Source: Dioscorea cayenensis subsp. rotundata (Eukaryota; Streptophyta; Magnoliopsida; Dioscoreales; Dioscoreaceae). Taken from it: 64,000 nucleotides of DNA. The DNA lies in assembly GCF_009730915.1 (NCBI RefSeq), contig NC_052487.1:9368649-9432648 (forward strand), in the 5' to 3' direction. The notes beneath the pieces were generated by a model. That model searched no databases, was not told the origin of the DNA, and saw nothing but the letters and a program-made list of their open reading frames with translations. The translations under genes were made by a program, and so were the position numbers. Numbering within the stretch: the first letter of the stretch is position 1; each line of letters begins with the position of its first letter. Positions 46,000 through 58,262 of this stretch are shown piece by piece.

Positions 46000-47589
46000 A
46001 TTTTTATTTTAAAATTTTATAATAAATTTAAATTTCATTTAATTATAATTTTTTATATAATAAATATGAGCAATATTTTGAATCATATATAAATACATAT
46101 ATATATATATATATATGGGTGTAAATGGGCCGAGCCGAGACGAGCCGAGTATTGGGCCATTGGCATGCTCAAGCTTGGCTCGTAAATAAAACTCGAACCT
46201 CGCCTCGAGCTCGTTCCAGCTTTAATTTTAGTTGTTTAAGCTTGTCTTGTGTATTACTCGAGTTACTCGAGCTCAGTTCGTGAAACTCAAACTACCACTA
46301 ACATCCTAATAGCTTGACTCAATTCGAATCAAAGCACGTAAATTTGAGCTTCACTCAAGCTCATTTAAGCTCATTTCAAAGGGGGTAATAAATAAATACA
46401 TAATGGATATTACAACAAAGCTTAGACATCATAATTCAAGCTTCATTAACCTGATTACATTCATTGGCAATGAAGGAGAAGTTTAACAATATAACAATAA
46501 TAAATAAGAAACCTTTGGCCACAAGGACCAAAAGTTCATTACCTGACTACAAGGCAAATTCTTGTTTATTGTTTCACCGTACTAAAAAATAAATCCACCA
46601 AAGCCCTTCTTTTGTTCATGCTTTATTCACATCCATCCCATCTCTTTCAGTGTTTAAACACATGAAGGGACTATTCGGTTCAAATCAGATATATGATAAC
46701 TGTAATATCAGAAATTAAGAGCTAAGCACAATATCATGCAAATACAAACAATCAGGGTTGCTGCAAGTCTACAATAATGTAGCAACTACTCAATTGTAGA
46801 TCATCAGCAAATTAACTAAAATAAATAGCTTATGTTCTTCACAACTGAAATATTCAAAGCATTAACAACATAAGTAATGTTCATACCATATTTCTCGTCC
46901 ATGTATGGTAATACGTTGTAGTACCAAAACATGCTTTGCATTACAAAAACTAGTTATTAAAATAACAAGAAACAAAAGGCAAAAAAATTTACCAAATGAA
47001 CAAAGTATAGGTCATATGCTTACCAAGGAAAGATAACAAAACATTAGAAATAAGGAAAAATATAGCAAAAAGACCCATTTTTACTTGAAAATTTCTCTGC
47101 AAGATAAATTCTTTTGCATTATCCTGGCCATAAAGTCATTCAAATAAAATCAAATTTGAAAACATCATTAGTTAACAAATATGAGATAAAATTCAAAAAA
47201 ACATTCAATAACTATAAAATCAAATCAAATTTGAGAATCATGTACATGCTAAGATATAGACATGTTAGCAATCAAAGATAACAAAGATATTCAAACAAAA
47301 AAATTCACATAATAAAAAAATTATCAAAATCATGAAATATTAGTTCTACAATTTCCACATTTCAATAATTGTTCGAACAAGATAAGAGTTTCAATAAAAC
47401 ACTATCATTTCCAAATGATCAAACTGCTTCACATGAGAGATCACCAACCAAAGATCAAGACATAATAGTAAGAACAACTTCTTTGACCTAATTCTCTTTC
47501 TGTAAGATGAAAAAAGAACAATGTTAAAATATTATTATATCAAGTAGAAAATAAAATTATATGAAATTAAAAGAAAAAATTTCGAAAAT

Positions 47590-49280
47590 ATACCTTTCTC
47601 TTTTTCTTGACGCCATAAAGACAACGTAACCAATCACCTCCACATATTAAATCTTGCACAGTTTCAGGAGCTAATGAAGCACAATATGAGTCATGATTCT
47701 TCCACCAGCACTAAATGTGAAGCTATAGTCGTGATGAGTACTGCAAGAACATCCCTGGTCATCCTAGAAAAAAATATGATATCTCAAAGTATTTGCTTTT
47801 CACAACTCCAAGGCATCAAATTTACTTGAACCTCCATTATAAATATAACATCCTCTTCAAGATAAATATCTAAATATGATTTTTGTGGGGAAATGGTTTC
47901 AAAAATTTTCACAAACTCTAAAAATTCAGATCATCCCGAGGAAGAACTTTGGCCATTGGTAGTAGTTACACAACTAGTTCCAATAATTGTTAAATTTTCA
48001 GCACTATTTTCACAATCAATAGATTAAAATTCAGCAACATACTTACTATAGAGATCTTACAAACAATTCTTCACATCAAGAATGTAAGTTTGTGCTTCGA
48101 GTGGAGAATACATTTTAGGAAAGCAAAATTCAATAACTATTTTGCATCTTGGATATAAAATTGCACCAATCGTCATCAACAAATTTCATTCACCCAAATA
48201 CTTTTCAAATTTAATTTTCATGTTTGCAACCATGTCAAAAATGAAGTTATCATTATCAATACTTTCTTGATATTTTCTATCAACAATACTTTCACACGAT
48301 AAACTTTACTCAAAAACAAGTTTCCGGAGGATGCTCACTTCCATAAATGATATTAGTGATCAAATTGAAATTGAAAACTTGAAGAATTTCACAAACTTTT
48401 GTTGCCTTTTCCCAATCCTCATTGCTTGGACAACATTCATAGGTGGAATCACAATCCTTGTATCTTGGAAATACCTCTTTAAATTGTAGTGCAGTAAATA
48501 ACATATCATAAGTAGAATTCTACCTTGTTTTGCAATCAATAAAAAGATTTTTATGAGGCAACTACAATTGTTGTGCAATCTCTACAAACATGATTAGTCA
48601 TTTCTCAGAATGTTTGGTGTGGATCACACTGTCACAGATGTCTTTGATGATGCTATCAATTTTTTCAAGACCGTATTAAACCATAATATTCAAGATGTGA
48701 GCTGTGCAATGAACATGAAATATTTTTCCCCACAAAGGAATTCTTGTGTCTTGAAAATGTAACTTTCAAATTTCTAATTGCAACATAATTCTTGGTAGCA
48801 TTGTCAACTAATATAGTATAGAACTTATTCTCAATTCCCCACCCCTTGCAACATTTGTAAACACTATCAGTAATATCAATACCGTGAAGAGGAGGAGGAA
48901 GATACATAAAATTAAAAACACACCTTTGTAACTCCCAATTATTGTCAAGAAAATGTCCGGTCAAAACAATGTACTCATTTTTTGAGATGAAAACAACCAC
49001 ATATCTGTTGCTAAATTGATCTTATTAACATTCGTCAATAATGAAAATAATTTCTTTTTCTCATTCTCATACACCAACATGCAATCTTTCTTAGTTGTGA
49101 CACGAGAAAAATTTTCGCATTATGGGATTATCCTTTGTTGCATCATGTTAAAACCTTCAACCTCCATGATGGAAAATGGATGCTCATTCATAAGAATCCA
49201 ATGTGCAACCAATTCTCTTATTTTCATCATGTCCAATTTTCCATCAATAATAATCAGTGCCATGATAGTCCTATCACAAC
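47590..49280 (-). pseudogene. hAT transposase, core and C-terminal part
   Basis: RICESLEEPER-like hAT transposase. Minus-strand motifs include EYIVLTGHFLDNNWELQRCV, PPPLHGIDITDSVYKCCKGW, GIENKFYTILVDNATKNYVA (49000-48665), FPRYKDCDSTYECCPSNED and WEKATKVCEILQVF (48504-48310), and near the C-terminus RDVLAVLITTIAS (about 47740) and ETVQDLICGGDWLRCLYG (about 47665-47612), which is the hAT dimerisation region. Stops and frameshifts separate these. Its N-terminal BED finger lies at 52083-52340, on the other side of the inserted LTR. Confidence 0.82.
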
Positions 49281-52082
49281 TGATAAGTGCCTAAAAGTGT
49301 GTATTTTACACATCATTTACACTACATTTAGCATGGTATTTTACATATTTATCACCAAACTATACCTAATTTCATTTTTTTGTTCACCACGAGTGTTTAT
49401 TAAATCTTAGGGCCAAAGAAGCAAATATGGAGGTGTTTTGAAGCAAAATAAGTCAACTTGCTGAACCAAAGCATCACCACGGCTCACAACAGCCATGGTC
49501 ACATCTTACCAAGGCCGTTATCCACTTCTATTACAGCCGTTATCAAGCCGTGACAGTGTGGAGTCACAAAGAACAACACAAAAGTCATAACAGCCTTCAC
49601 AACGACCGTTATGAATCATAACAGCCGTGACCAATCAACACAACACCAAGATAGACCATGTAAGACGCGACTTGGGGCCCAAGCAACTAACTTATTCACC
49701 ATGGGCTCCACAACAGGCATGGCGAGGCCGTGGCGAACTCGATACTATTAATATCCTAGGGTTCTCAATTCAGAGGGGGGATTCTTTTGAAAAATTTGGG
49801 AAAGACGGCCAAATTTCTGGAGGCTCTTGCGGTTGGAGATGATTTCTGTCAAGATTTTAGGGGTTTAGGTGAGTTTTTCAAGGAAGATTCAATGTGCATC
49901 CATAGTGGAGTGCGCGGAAGAGATCCGACATTCTCTTGGCGATCTTGGGATCTACTCAACCTTAACCATCGGTGACCATATTAGAGGGAATTCTTTTGAT
50001 TTATTTTCTTTGGATGATTGCTATTAATTGATCAATACTTGTATATCCATTAGAGGACCCCAATTCAAAGAGAATTTCATGTAAATTCATCCTGATCGTT
50101 ACTTGTAATTCTTTATTGGCAATTGATTATTCTTTCTAGTCTTTTGTAAATTATCTCATGTTTGCGTTATGATATTTTACTGATGTGGATAAGGAAGATA
50201 TGCCCTCACATTAGAAGACCCATGCTCTGTTAGATCTATGCATGCGCTAAGAGGTTATGTATTGCTAGATCTCTGGATTAGGGTTTGACTAAATTTCTGG
50301 ATTAGGATTTGATTAGCCCTTCTAGTGGAGTTCTTGAACTTAAGGTGGGCACAGGAGGCTGGGGTGGAAGAAATTCTATCTTAAGTTCCTTCTGTTTAGA
50401 CCTGGTTGCCAAGAGATTGAGACTAGTAGGCCCTTGAATTCCCCGGTCCAATACTAGATTGAATCATCACACCTTAACGCTTTTTCGCAAGTAATCATTA
50501 AGGAAATCTTCATATGATCTCCCAAACTCCTTCTAATTGCACTTAATGATCCTCAATTATATTGTATTAGTTAATCTGTAGAAGTAGAATGATATGGTCT
50601 CCACAAGTGCACGGGTTGCACACAAGTAGTAAAGTGATACCCCGGGAGGGGATAGGGTTGTTGAATCGCAGGGACTGGACTTAAAGTACTAATTTATCTT
50701 CTGATGTTCAATTAAACAAAAATTGAAATAAGATCAAATTAAAAAATAACAATGAAGGAGAAAACGATGGTAATGAAAGGGAGATTAGGATTGTGTTTTC
50801 AACAATAAAAGAGCAATTCTCCGGGATGATTCCTATGAGTTATAGCATGCTGACTTGATTATAAAGCCTACCAGGTATATTCTAAGGTTCTTGTGTGTGC
50901 TCAAGAGCAATGTTGCATCTACGGTTCTCAATTACACCAAGGGTCTGCTAAGATAATTAAATTACCAAAGCATCTGTGCAATTCAAACACATCAAGTTAT
51001 GCAAACACATCATTAAACACAAGGAACCAAAAGAACTCCGTAAACATTTAAATCAAGTAGTCAAAGCATACAAAATAACATAGTTCACATCCCGGGGCAC
51101 CGTGGACGGTTAACCTCTCATGGATGGGTACAACTAAGAAAACATAGATGAAGAACTAGAGAAAGAAGACATGACTCCCTTCTCCTCAAGATAATCTTCC
51201 TTGCTGAGCTCCGTATGCTTAACCCCACTTCTCTTGTGCCTCCAACTCTTCCTTGATCCCTTTAGAAGGTGTGGTGAAGCCTGATCTTTGCCTTCTTCAA
51301 AGTCCTCCCATGGAGAGTAGAATTCCTGAACAAAGATGAAAGCAAAACCTAAAAACTGGAGTTAAAATGGGATGTCTTCAAGCTTGACATGACCTTAGCA
51401 CGATCTTGCTTAAACCTTGTTAACATGAAATGGTTATGAGTGAATCGGCCAAGTGTTCGCCTTGAATTTCCAATGAGAGGGAGCACAGTCATGCTTGGAC
51501 AGTGCTTCACTTGAGCATGATCGTGCTAGGAGCATCCAGCGTGTGCTTCCCCTATTGCGTAAAAAATAACTCCAGCCTGAGATTTCTAGGGGGAGTGACA
51601 CGATTGTGCTCCAACCATGTTTTCCCTGGTGACACTCCACTGCAAGCTCTTTCACTTGATCGGCATGAGGCTGGGTTATGCAGGGGGACAGAGCACGATT
51701 GTGCTTTGCCCATGTTGAGCTTGAACACTTAGACATTTCTTCAATTTTCACTCGATTGGTAACCAGATTCACTCCTAATTGCTTCGAGTTCCTCAATTCC
51801 TGCATCATTAACAAACATATCCAGAATAGCACCTAATATATTAAAAAATGTGCTAAAAGGCAAGCGAAAGCATGAATTGACGGTAAGAAAACATGAAATG
51901 AATTTCACTCATCATGGAACTAAGAAACATCGTAGACGTTTAGGTTATTAATTAAGCAAAAAGGAAGTAATAGGAGCCTCCTGTCATTCTCTTAGAAATA
52001 CAACCCCCATGCTCACCCACGAGGTATTACTTGACTACCCGTGCACTTGCTGCTTATATCGACTTAATCCGTACGTCTGTCA
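49281..52082 (+). mobile_element. Solo family-3 LTR inside the hAT transposase gene
   Basis: TGATAAGTGCCTAAAAG (49281) to CGTCTGTCA (52082), flanked by ACAAC (49276-49280) and CCAAC (52083-52087), one mismatch. It aligns with the second family-3 copy at 54024-57150, including cctaagg-type blocks at 50330-50430 (compare 56730-56830) and the end region. Without its nested insert it is about 1.5 kb. The 76-132-codon ORFs within are not coding. Confidence 0.85.
50590..51914 (-). mobile_element. Solo LTR (family 5) nested in the family-3 LTR
   Basis: TGATATGGTCTCCAC (50590) to TTCACTCATCA (51914), flanked by TAGAA (50585-50589) and TGGAA (51915-51919). The uninterrupted target is visible at 56978-57000 (gtagaagtagaacttaagaa), which shows the insertion site exactly. 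The sequence is an Athila-like LTR in minus orientation, with GATACCCCGGGAGGGG near its end. Confidence 0.8.
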
Positions 52083-52340
52083 CCAACCCTTTTCTATTGC
52101 TTGGAAACTAATTGCTTGTTGATTATTCATATGCCACTTTTTTATCAAACAACTCTTCAAATGCCTTGAAAAATGAGTTGTACAATCACTTGCAAGTATT
52201 GAAAGCTTAGTTGCAATGAATGCACTCCGCCTTCTTTGACCCATCACTAACAACACCTTTAAAGTCAACCCACACTGTTGATATATTTGCCCTCTTCTTC
52301 CTTTAAAGTGCACAATAATTCTCCCTTTGCTCTCCCGTAT
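52083..52340 (-). pseudogene. hAT transposase, N-terminal BED zinc-finger part
   Basis: The minus strand encodes, in two frames, a Cys/His segment (ECIHCN, then THFSRHLKSC) matching the BED-type zinc finger of plant hAT transposases. A one-base shift lies within it. It continues the transposase at 47590-49280, and the two parts are separated only by the solo LTR and its target duplication. Confidence 0.7.
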
Positions 52341-53659
52341 TTGTTGTTGTTATTGTTGTTGTTCTATTGGTGGTGGAATTGGTAGTAGTATTGGGGATCA
52401 ATCTTCTTGTGGATTATACATGGAAATTGGAGATAAAATATTAATTGGAGAAAATATCTTCAATATATATATATATATATATATCAATAGACATCCATTG
52501 AATAAAATGTAATTAATATCCATACATTTAGCAAAATAATCAAGCAAAAAAAAAGTAGATGGTATCAATTAAGCAAAATAGCATAGAAAAATAAATAAAA
52601 ATATCACTAAAACTTTGCAAACATATCATGTTGAAACCTTTATTCCATAGACTAAGATTATAAAACAAACCATTTCCAATTAGAAAGGATTGGTGAGGAG
52701 GACGGGAACGTCGACAGTGGACTCAAGAGGGAGGATTGGTGAGGTGCAGGGATCTTAAGATCCAAAGTTTCACCAGCTACAAGTAATGGCAGTATGTTGA
52801 GGAAGGGAGGTGGAGGACAATGGTGGCCACACAACTAAAGGGTGGTGATCCGTTGATTCGTAAGAGAGTGGTAAAGGATGGTGTGCGGCTACAAATGAAG
52901 AGGATAGTGGTCTTATAGAGGATGGTGTCAATGGTGGTGATGGTGGCTTGAGGGTAAGTAGGTTACGAGTTAGGAATTGGGACCAGTGATCTTAGGTTTA
53001 CTTTATGTTTTTTAAAAATTAAATTAAATGCATGTAGATATAAAGATGTAAGTTAAGAGAAAAATCAAAAGATAAGGTTAATGTATAAAAATTAAAATAT
53101 ATTTTATATAAATACATTTGTTTATATTTAAAATTATAATATATATATATATATAATATAATATTTTTAATATATTATTATATATTTATATAATATATTT
53201 ATAATGTATTCATATATAAAATTATAATATTTTATATATAAATTTATTTATTTATTTAAATAAAAAGCTTGATTAAGCTCGCCAACCTATTGAGTTGAGT
53301 ATTTTGTTGCTCAAGCTCGACTCGTAAAGCTAATCGAATAGCTCGAGCTTGAGCTTGACTCGTGGAATTAGGAATCGAATTTGAACTTTATCTAAGCTGA
53401 TCTTGAGTAGATAACAAGTAGCTTTGCTCGCTTACACCCTTATATATATATATATATATATATATATGACTCACTCACCCTAGCTTTTACTTAAAAATGT
53501 GATTTCAAAGTAGAAAAATTTAAAAGTCATACATCATAAAATTAAATTTTAATTTACAACCAATTGGAAGAATTTTAAAACTCGGTTCCAAGAGAGGAAA
53601 ACATAGACTGTTATTTGGTTAAATATATATTTTTAACGGTGAAATTCTTAGATAGTGAC

Positions 53660-54023
53660 TTGTCAGTGAAGATATTAGAAAAGGAAAAAGTGTTGTAGAT
53701 GAGGAAGAAAAGGAAGAGTTGGGTGATACCTCAGATAGTGGCTCTTCTACTAATGACGAGGATCTAAAAGAAATAGTGAAGAATGTTCTTGGTGATATGA
53801 GGAAATCAAGGTCAGATAGTTCACATAGCTCTAATGATACCCCATTAAATATCCAAGTTGAAGAAATCTCAAGGAAAAGTAAGTCTAGCCCTACTATGAG
53901 AAGCAGTAATAAAGTAGAGAAAAAGGCAAGAAGACAGTCCTTTTCCTATACAAAAGTTCTCCCAAAACAAAAATCTGTGAAGAAGAGTATTGAGATACAT
54001 AAAAGGGGGAGAAAGTGGAGTCA
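53660..54023 (+). pseudogene. Unidentified Ser/Lys-rich ORF, left part, cut by an LTR
   Basis: An open frame (one Met at 53719, open upstream to about 53660) encodes an acidic then basic hydrophilic protein: EEEKEELGDTSDSGSSTNDE, LKEIVKNVLGDMRKSRSDSS, then Lys-rich SNKVEKKARRQSF. It runs into the family-3 LTR at 54024. Sequence after the LTR (57151-57360) looks like its continuation. I do not recognise the family; a retroelement or transposon accessory ORF is as likely as a host gene. Confidence 0.45.
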
Positions 54024-57000
54024 TGATAAGTGCTTGAACATGCATATTTTACATGTCATTTAAACTATGTCTAGCATGAAATTTCATACATGTAGCACCA
54101 AACTAGTACAGAATTTCATTCTTTCATTAACTATGGAGTCTAATTGCGTTTTAGGATCAAAGAAGCAAATATTGAGGCGATTTAAGGCAAATCAAACCAA
54201 AATACAATTTTTCAGAACCTCACAATGACCTAACTGGAGAGTGAAGAAACACAAATAGTATGAGTGAGCCTTATTTTGGTAGAATTCAGAAGAATTGTTG
54301 AAGCTCACACTCATCTGGATGGATTTCAGTCATTGAGCATTATAGCGTTGATTACTGTAGATGATCACTGTAACACAACAGTGTCACAACGGGTGGTGAT
54401 TTCAGAGGTTCCAATGGGCATCACAACGGCCATAGTTATTAGAGATAACGCCTAGAACAACCCTGCCAAGATACAGCTTGCAGGCCAAGAAATAAACTTG
54501 ATCACCACATCCATCACAACCGTCGTGGTGAGCCTGTGGCAAACTCAGTCTATATAACCGTAGTTCTTATGTCAAGAGGGAGATTCTTTTGCCGAATTGA
54601 GCAGAGATGAACTGATTTTTTGGAGACCTGTACGGCTAGAGATGAGTTCCATCAAGATTTTAGCTGATCTTGGGGTCCTCTTAACCTCAACCATCGGAGA
54701 TCTATTGGAGGTAGCTAGTTTAGGGATTCTTTATTCTTTGTCGTTTCGATCTTTCATTATTGAAATCTTTATTCTTGATCCATAGGACCCAATTTGAGGG
54801 GAATTGTATGTCTAGGTGACACATCCGAATATGCGTGTAAACCGCAAGTGCACAGGTGTCGAAGTAATAATTACCCCGGTGAGTGGGTAGTCGAATCCAC
54901 AGGGAACGGAAGTATTAGTATTAACCAATTCTTAGTTATCTAGTTGAAATCAATGGATGTGATAAAATGAACTAATTGCAAGAGAATTAATAAGCAAGCA
55001 AACGAGCAAGAAAACAAGTAAAGGAGATCTCAATCAATAAAGATGAGGTACCCGGATAATGATCCCCCTAGGATCTAACATGAAGCTCATGATTCACTAA
55101 ATGCTTCTAAACCGAGTCTAATGAGTCGACGTAATCCAAGAACAACAGGCCCTTGCCTCCAAGCCACCGGTACTAGTCCCCTACAAGGTCCTGGCGGAGA
55201 AATCGCTCAATCTCTACACCTCACACCTCATATGACCGCAATGCGCTCTAGGGATACCTAAGAGTGAAACCGATTCCTAAAGATAGATCCAACTGTAATT
55301 CCCGGCGAAGGATCTCGAACCCCCTACAAGGTCCCGGCGGAGAAATCTCTCAATCTCACGCCTCACACCAAATATGGTTGCATAGAGTTTAGGGAATACG
55401 GAGATAGGAAACACTCGATCAGAAGGGAAAGGGGACACTACACTATCTCATGACTCACCCTCTCAGTCCTCTTTAACCTTGAAGTTCTAACTCTAATGGA
55501 GACCTCTCTCACATCAAAGTAACAAATCATGCGAATCCAATCAACCACAAGGATTAATTAAACAAGAAAGCAATGGGAATACAAGATTAAAACTCAAATC
55601 AACTCGGATTTAATAGAAACATAAAGCAACTCATTACAAAAACATAGATCCTAGGGTTCACATGCCCAAATACCTACTAAAGTTTAGCCCTCCATGGAGC
55701 AAGTTACAAAACAATGATTATTACAATGAAAAGCAATGAAAACCATGAAGTAAAACCCCCTTAAATTCGTGATGATGGCCTTGATGGGTCGCCCAACGTC
55801 TTGAAGAATCCTTCTCCGAAGCTAGGTCGCCGAAGGCTCCCTCTATGCTATGACGGAGAGAAGATCGATCAAAGTTGGTGATGGACGTCCCCCAATATCA
55901 CCAAAGACCTCCTCCAAAACCCTAGCCGCCTTGCCTTCAAAGTGCTCGCCCAAAACCCTCGCCAAAAGTCTCTCAAAAATAAGGTAAACAGCCTATTTAA
56001 AGCCCAAAACCGCGCCTGTCACGTGCCCTCACGCGCCCGTGTGGATTTTCCACGCGGCAGCGTGGGTTACAGGAGTTTCCACGCGGGCGCATGAACAGTA
56101 AATTTGCTACAGTAGGGGCACATGTCCATATGGTAGGCTATAAAACTTTTCTTCATCGACGTATCTTTGAGAGGTCTTGCAATCTTCACAAAGAGAAGCA
56201 ACATGAAGATGTGGCTGCCTTTGTGCCCTTCCAACTAGTGGATTGACATGAATCTTCTTGGAAGTTGGCACACATCTCCACGTTTATGAACTCCTCTCGT
56301 GTCTTGGTCCTTGAATTGAACAAGAACTCCCAACATTATGTCTTTATAGCCTATCTTTGCTTCCTTTTTACTCTTCAAGGCATTCACAACTTATATGCAT
56401 AAAAGAACACCAAATACACAATATGAGGCATAAACCATAGTAAAAATAATGCTCAATGCATGTAAAACATATATAAAAATATGTCTACTCAAGCACTTAT
56501 CACTAGGTATCTTGATTATTGCTGGTGAACCTTTATTGACAATTCAATTAATCTTTCTAGTTAATTGTGATTCAATTCATGATTGTTTAATGGTATTTTG
56601 TTGATGTTGTGAGGAAGAGATTCCCACACATTAGAACACATATGCTTTGTTAGATCTATGCATGCGCTAATCTATTAGGTATTGCTAGATTTCTAGATTA
56701 GGGTTTGATTTAGTCCTTTTAGAGGAGTTCTTGATCTTAAGGTGAGTATAGGAGGTTGGGGTGGAAGAGATTCCATCTTAAATTTCTAGTGATCAGACTT
56801 GGTTGCCAAGAGATTGGGACTAGTAGGCCTCTGAATTCCCCCAGTCCAACACTAGAACACAATTGTCATAACTCAACTCATATCATAAGTAATTATTAAG
56901 GAAATTCTCATACAGTCACCCACTCTTTCAAATTACACTTAATGATCCTCAATTGTATTTTTATTAATTAATTTGTAGAAGTAGAACTTAAGAAACACCG

Positions 57001-57150
57001 TAGACGTTTAGGCTATTGATTAATCAAAAGGAAAGTAATAAGAGTCTCTCGTCACTCCTTGAGGAATATGACTCTCGTACTCACCCACAAAGTATTACTT
57101 GATGACCCATGCACTTATGGTATATATAAACCTAATCTGTGCGTCTGTCA
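54024..57150 (+). mobile_element. Solo family-3 LTR, interrupted by a solo LTR
   Basis: TGATAAGTGCTTGAAC (54024) to GCGTCTGTCA (57150), flanked by AGTCA (54019-54023) and AGTCC (57151-57155), one mismatch. Without its insert it is about 1.4 kb. It includes an ACTGTAG word pair (54353-54373). ORFs inside are not coding. Confidence 0.85.
54817..56502 (-). mobile_element. Solo family-1-like LTR nested in the family-3 LTR, perfect target duplication
   Basis: TGACACATCC (54817) to CACTTATCA (56502), flanked on both sides by CTAGG (54812-54816 and 56503-56507). It holds CACGCGCCCGTGTGG-type palindromes (about 56031-56090), a TTTAAATAGG-like box reversed (about 55991-56001) and ACAGTA words. It contains no internal region. 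Confidence 0.9.
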
Positions 57151-57360
57151 AGTCCACATCTAATAAGGCTTCTACAACTCCAAGTGAGAAGAAATTTCTA
57201 AATGAAGCATGCAAGAAGAAGTGGAAGAATATAATTGTCAGAGGAATGGTAGTAGAAAGAACCATAGATATGCTTGCTTTTAACAAGTATAGGTTGACAG
57301 AGTTATTGAGAGAGAGACGACAACGAGCATACTTTGCTGAGATGATCCTAATTGTTAAAT
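57151..57360 (+). pseudogene. Unidentified ORF, right part, after the LTR
   Basis: Open frame with STSNKASTTPSEKKFLNEAC, KKKWKNIIVRGMVVERTIDM and LRERRQRAYFAEMI, ending at a stop at 57359. It is basic with a helix-like end, loosely reminiscent of the env-like or plant transposon ORF class, but I cannot assign it. With the target duplication removed, the left (53660-54023) and right parts are out of frame by one, so the gene was also damaged otherwise, or the parts join by splicing. Confidence 0.4.
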
Positions 57361-58008
57361 AGAAACAAAACATTCAAACTTGATTGGAAGCCCTCAGGTG
57401 AAAGACATGGGGAGTTGGCTCAACAAATAATCCTGTAATGTAGGGGGAGTTGCGACAAAAGTTGCAACCTATTATGCATCAGCATCATAAGTCATTTGCT
57501 ATAATTTGCTACAAAAAGGAAGAAGACTGAAGACTACCAACCAACTTAGTCTTATTATCATGTTATGTTTTCGTATTCCCAAGTATTTGGATTCCAATTT
57601 TGTTTAAGACTATGTCTTTTCAGTTTAATGCTCACTAGTTGTGTATTTTAAAAAGCTTAAAACACAAACATCTTTGGTTAGCACAAAATTATTATGATGT
57701 TTTTTTATCACTTTTTATAATTTCATATTTTTATATTTTTTATAAAAGTTTATTTTTCATATTAAATTACTTGATTGCATTATTAAATAAAATTAATAAT
57801 ATAAATTGGTACTGTATGGGTAAAAAATATTTCATAAAATTGCACCATTTGAAACTAAAAAATTTAAACATGTCAATAACCTTCCAATAACTTAGTTGAG
57901 ATTTTATCTCTAAGACGAGCCATTTTTTGTGGCAGAATTATAAAGAAGATGTAGGATTTGATGACCCCAAACATTTAAAAACGGATTTTGGGGGTTTGCC
58001 TTAAAAAA

Positions 58009-58060
<52 letters not shown>

Positions 58061-58235
58061 ATTGGACCCATCTAATTTAAAAAAAATAAAATAATAGGGG
58101 AGGAACGGCTATAGAGATGTAGTCATAATTTATTTATTTAATATTGGAGATCAAGTAAAAAGTAAATATCAAAAACAATAGATTTTTATAAGTATCTTTT
58201 TGAGAAAATTTTTTTTTTATATGTTTCTAATATTC
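57361..58235. other. AT-rich intergenic DNA
   Basis: No gene recognised. Contains a TA dinucleotide microsatellite at 58009-58056. Confidence 0.6.
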
Positions 58236-58253
58236 CGTTCCCTAGAAACAGCG
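58236..58253 (-). other. Decayed tRNA-Asp primer-binding site
   Basis: TCCCTAGAAACAGCGCCA-like plus-strand sequence directly left of the LTR at 58263 aligns with TCCCCGGCAACGGCGCCA with several transitions. It shows that the LTR is a 5' LTR, so an internal region once lay to the left and has been lost. Confidence 0.6.
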
Positions 58254-58262
58254 CCAAGAACA

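Larger units (their letters stand above)
46117..53439 (-). mobile_element. hAT-superfamily DNA transposon, broken by nested LTRs
   Basis: Left end GGGTGTAAATGGGCCGAGC (46117) and right end, reversed, GGGTGTAAGCGAGCAAAGC (53439) form short imperfect inverted repeats, followed inward by repeated CTCGAGC/GAGCTCG words at both ends, a build typical of a plant hAT group. Both flanks are TA repeats (46101-46116 and 53440-53466), so an 8-bp duplication cannot be told apart. Inside is a minus-strand transposase pseudogene. A solo LTR (49281-52082), itself holding another, was inserted later. 46140-47590 and 52341-53270 hold no recognisable coding sequence. Confidence 0.8.

Noticed and set aside
51434..51832. 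132-codon minus ORF and its 76-codon antisense
   Set aside because: Both lie inside the nested solo LTR at 50590-51914 and show no family resemblance.
57095..57373. 92-codon minus ORF with hydrophobic stretches
   Set aside because: It is the antisense of the plus-strand charged ORF at 57151-57360, which has the more protein-like composition.
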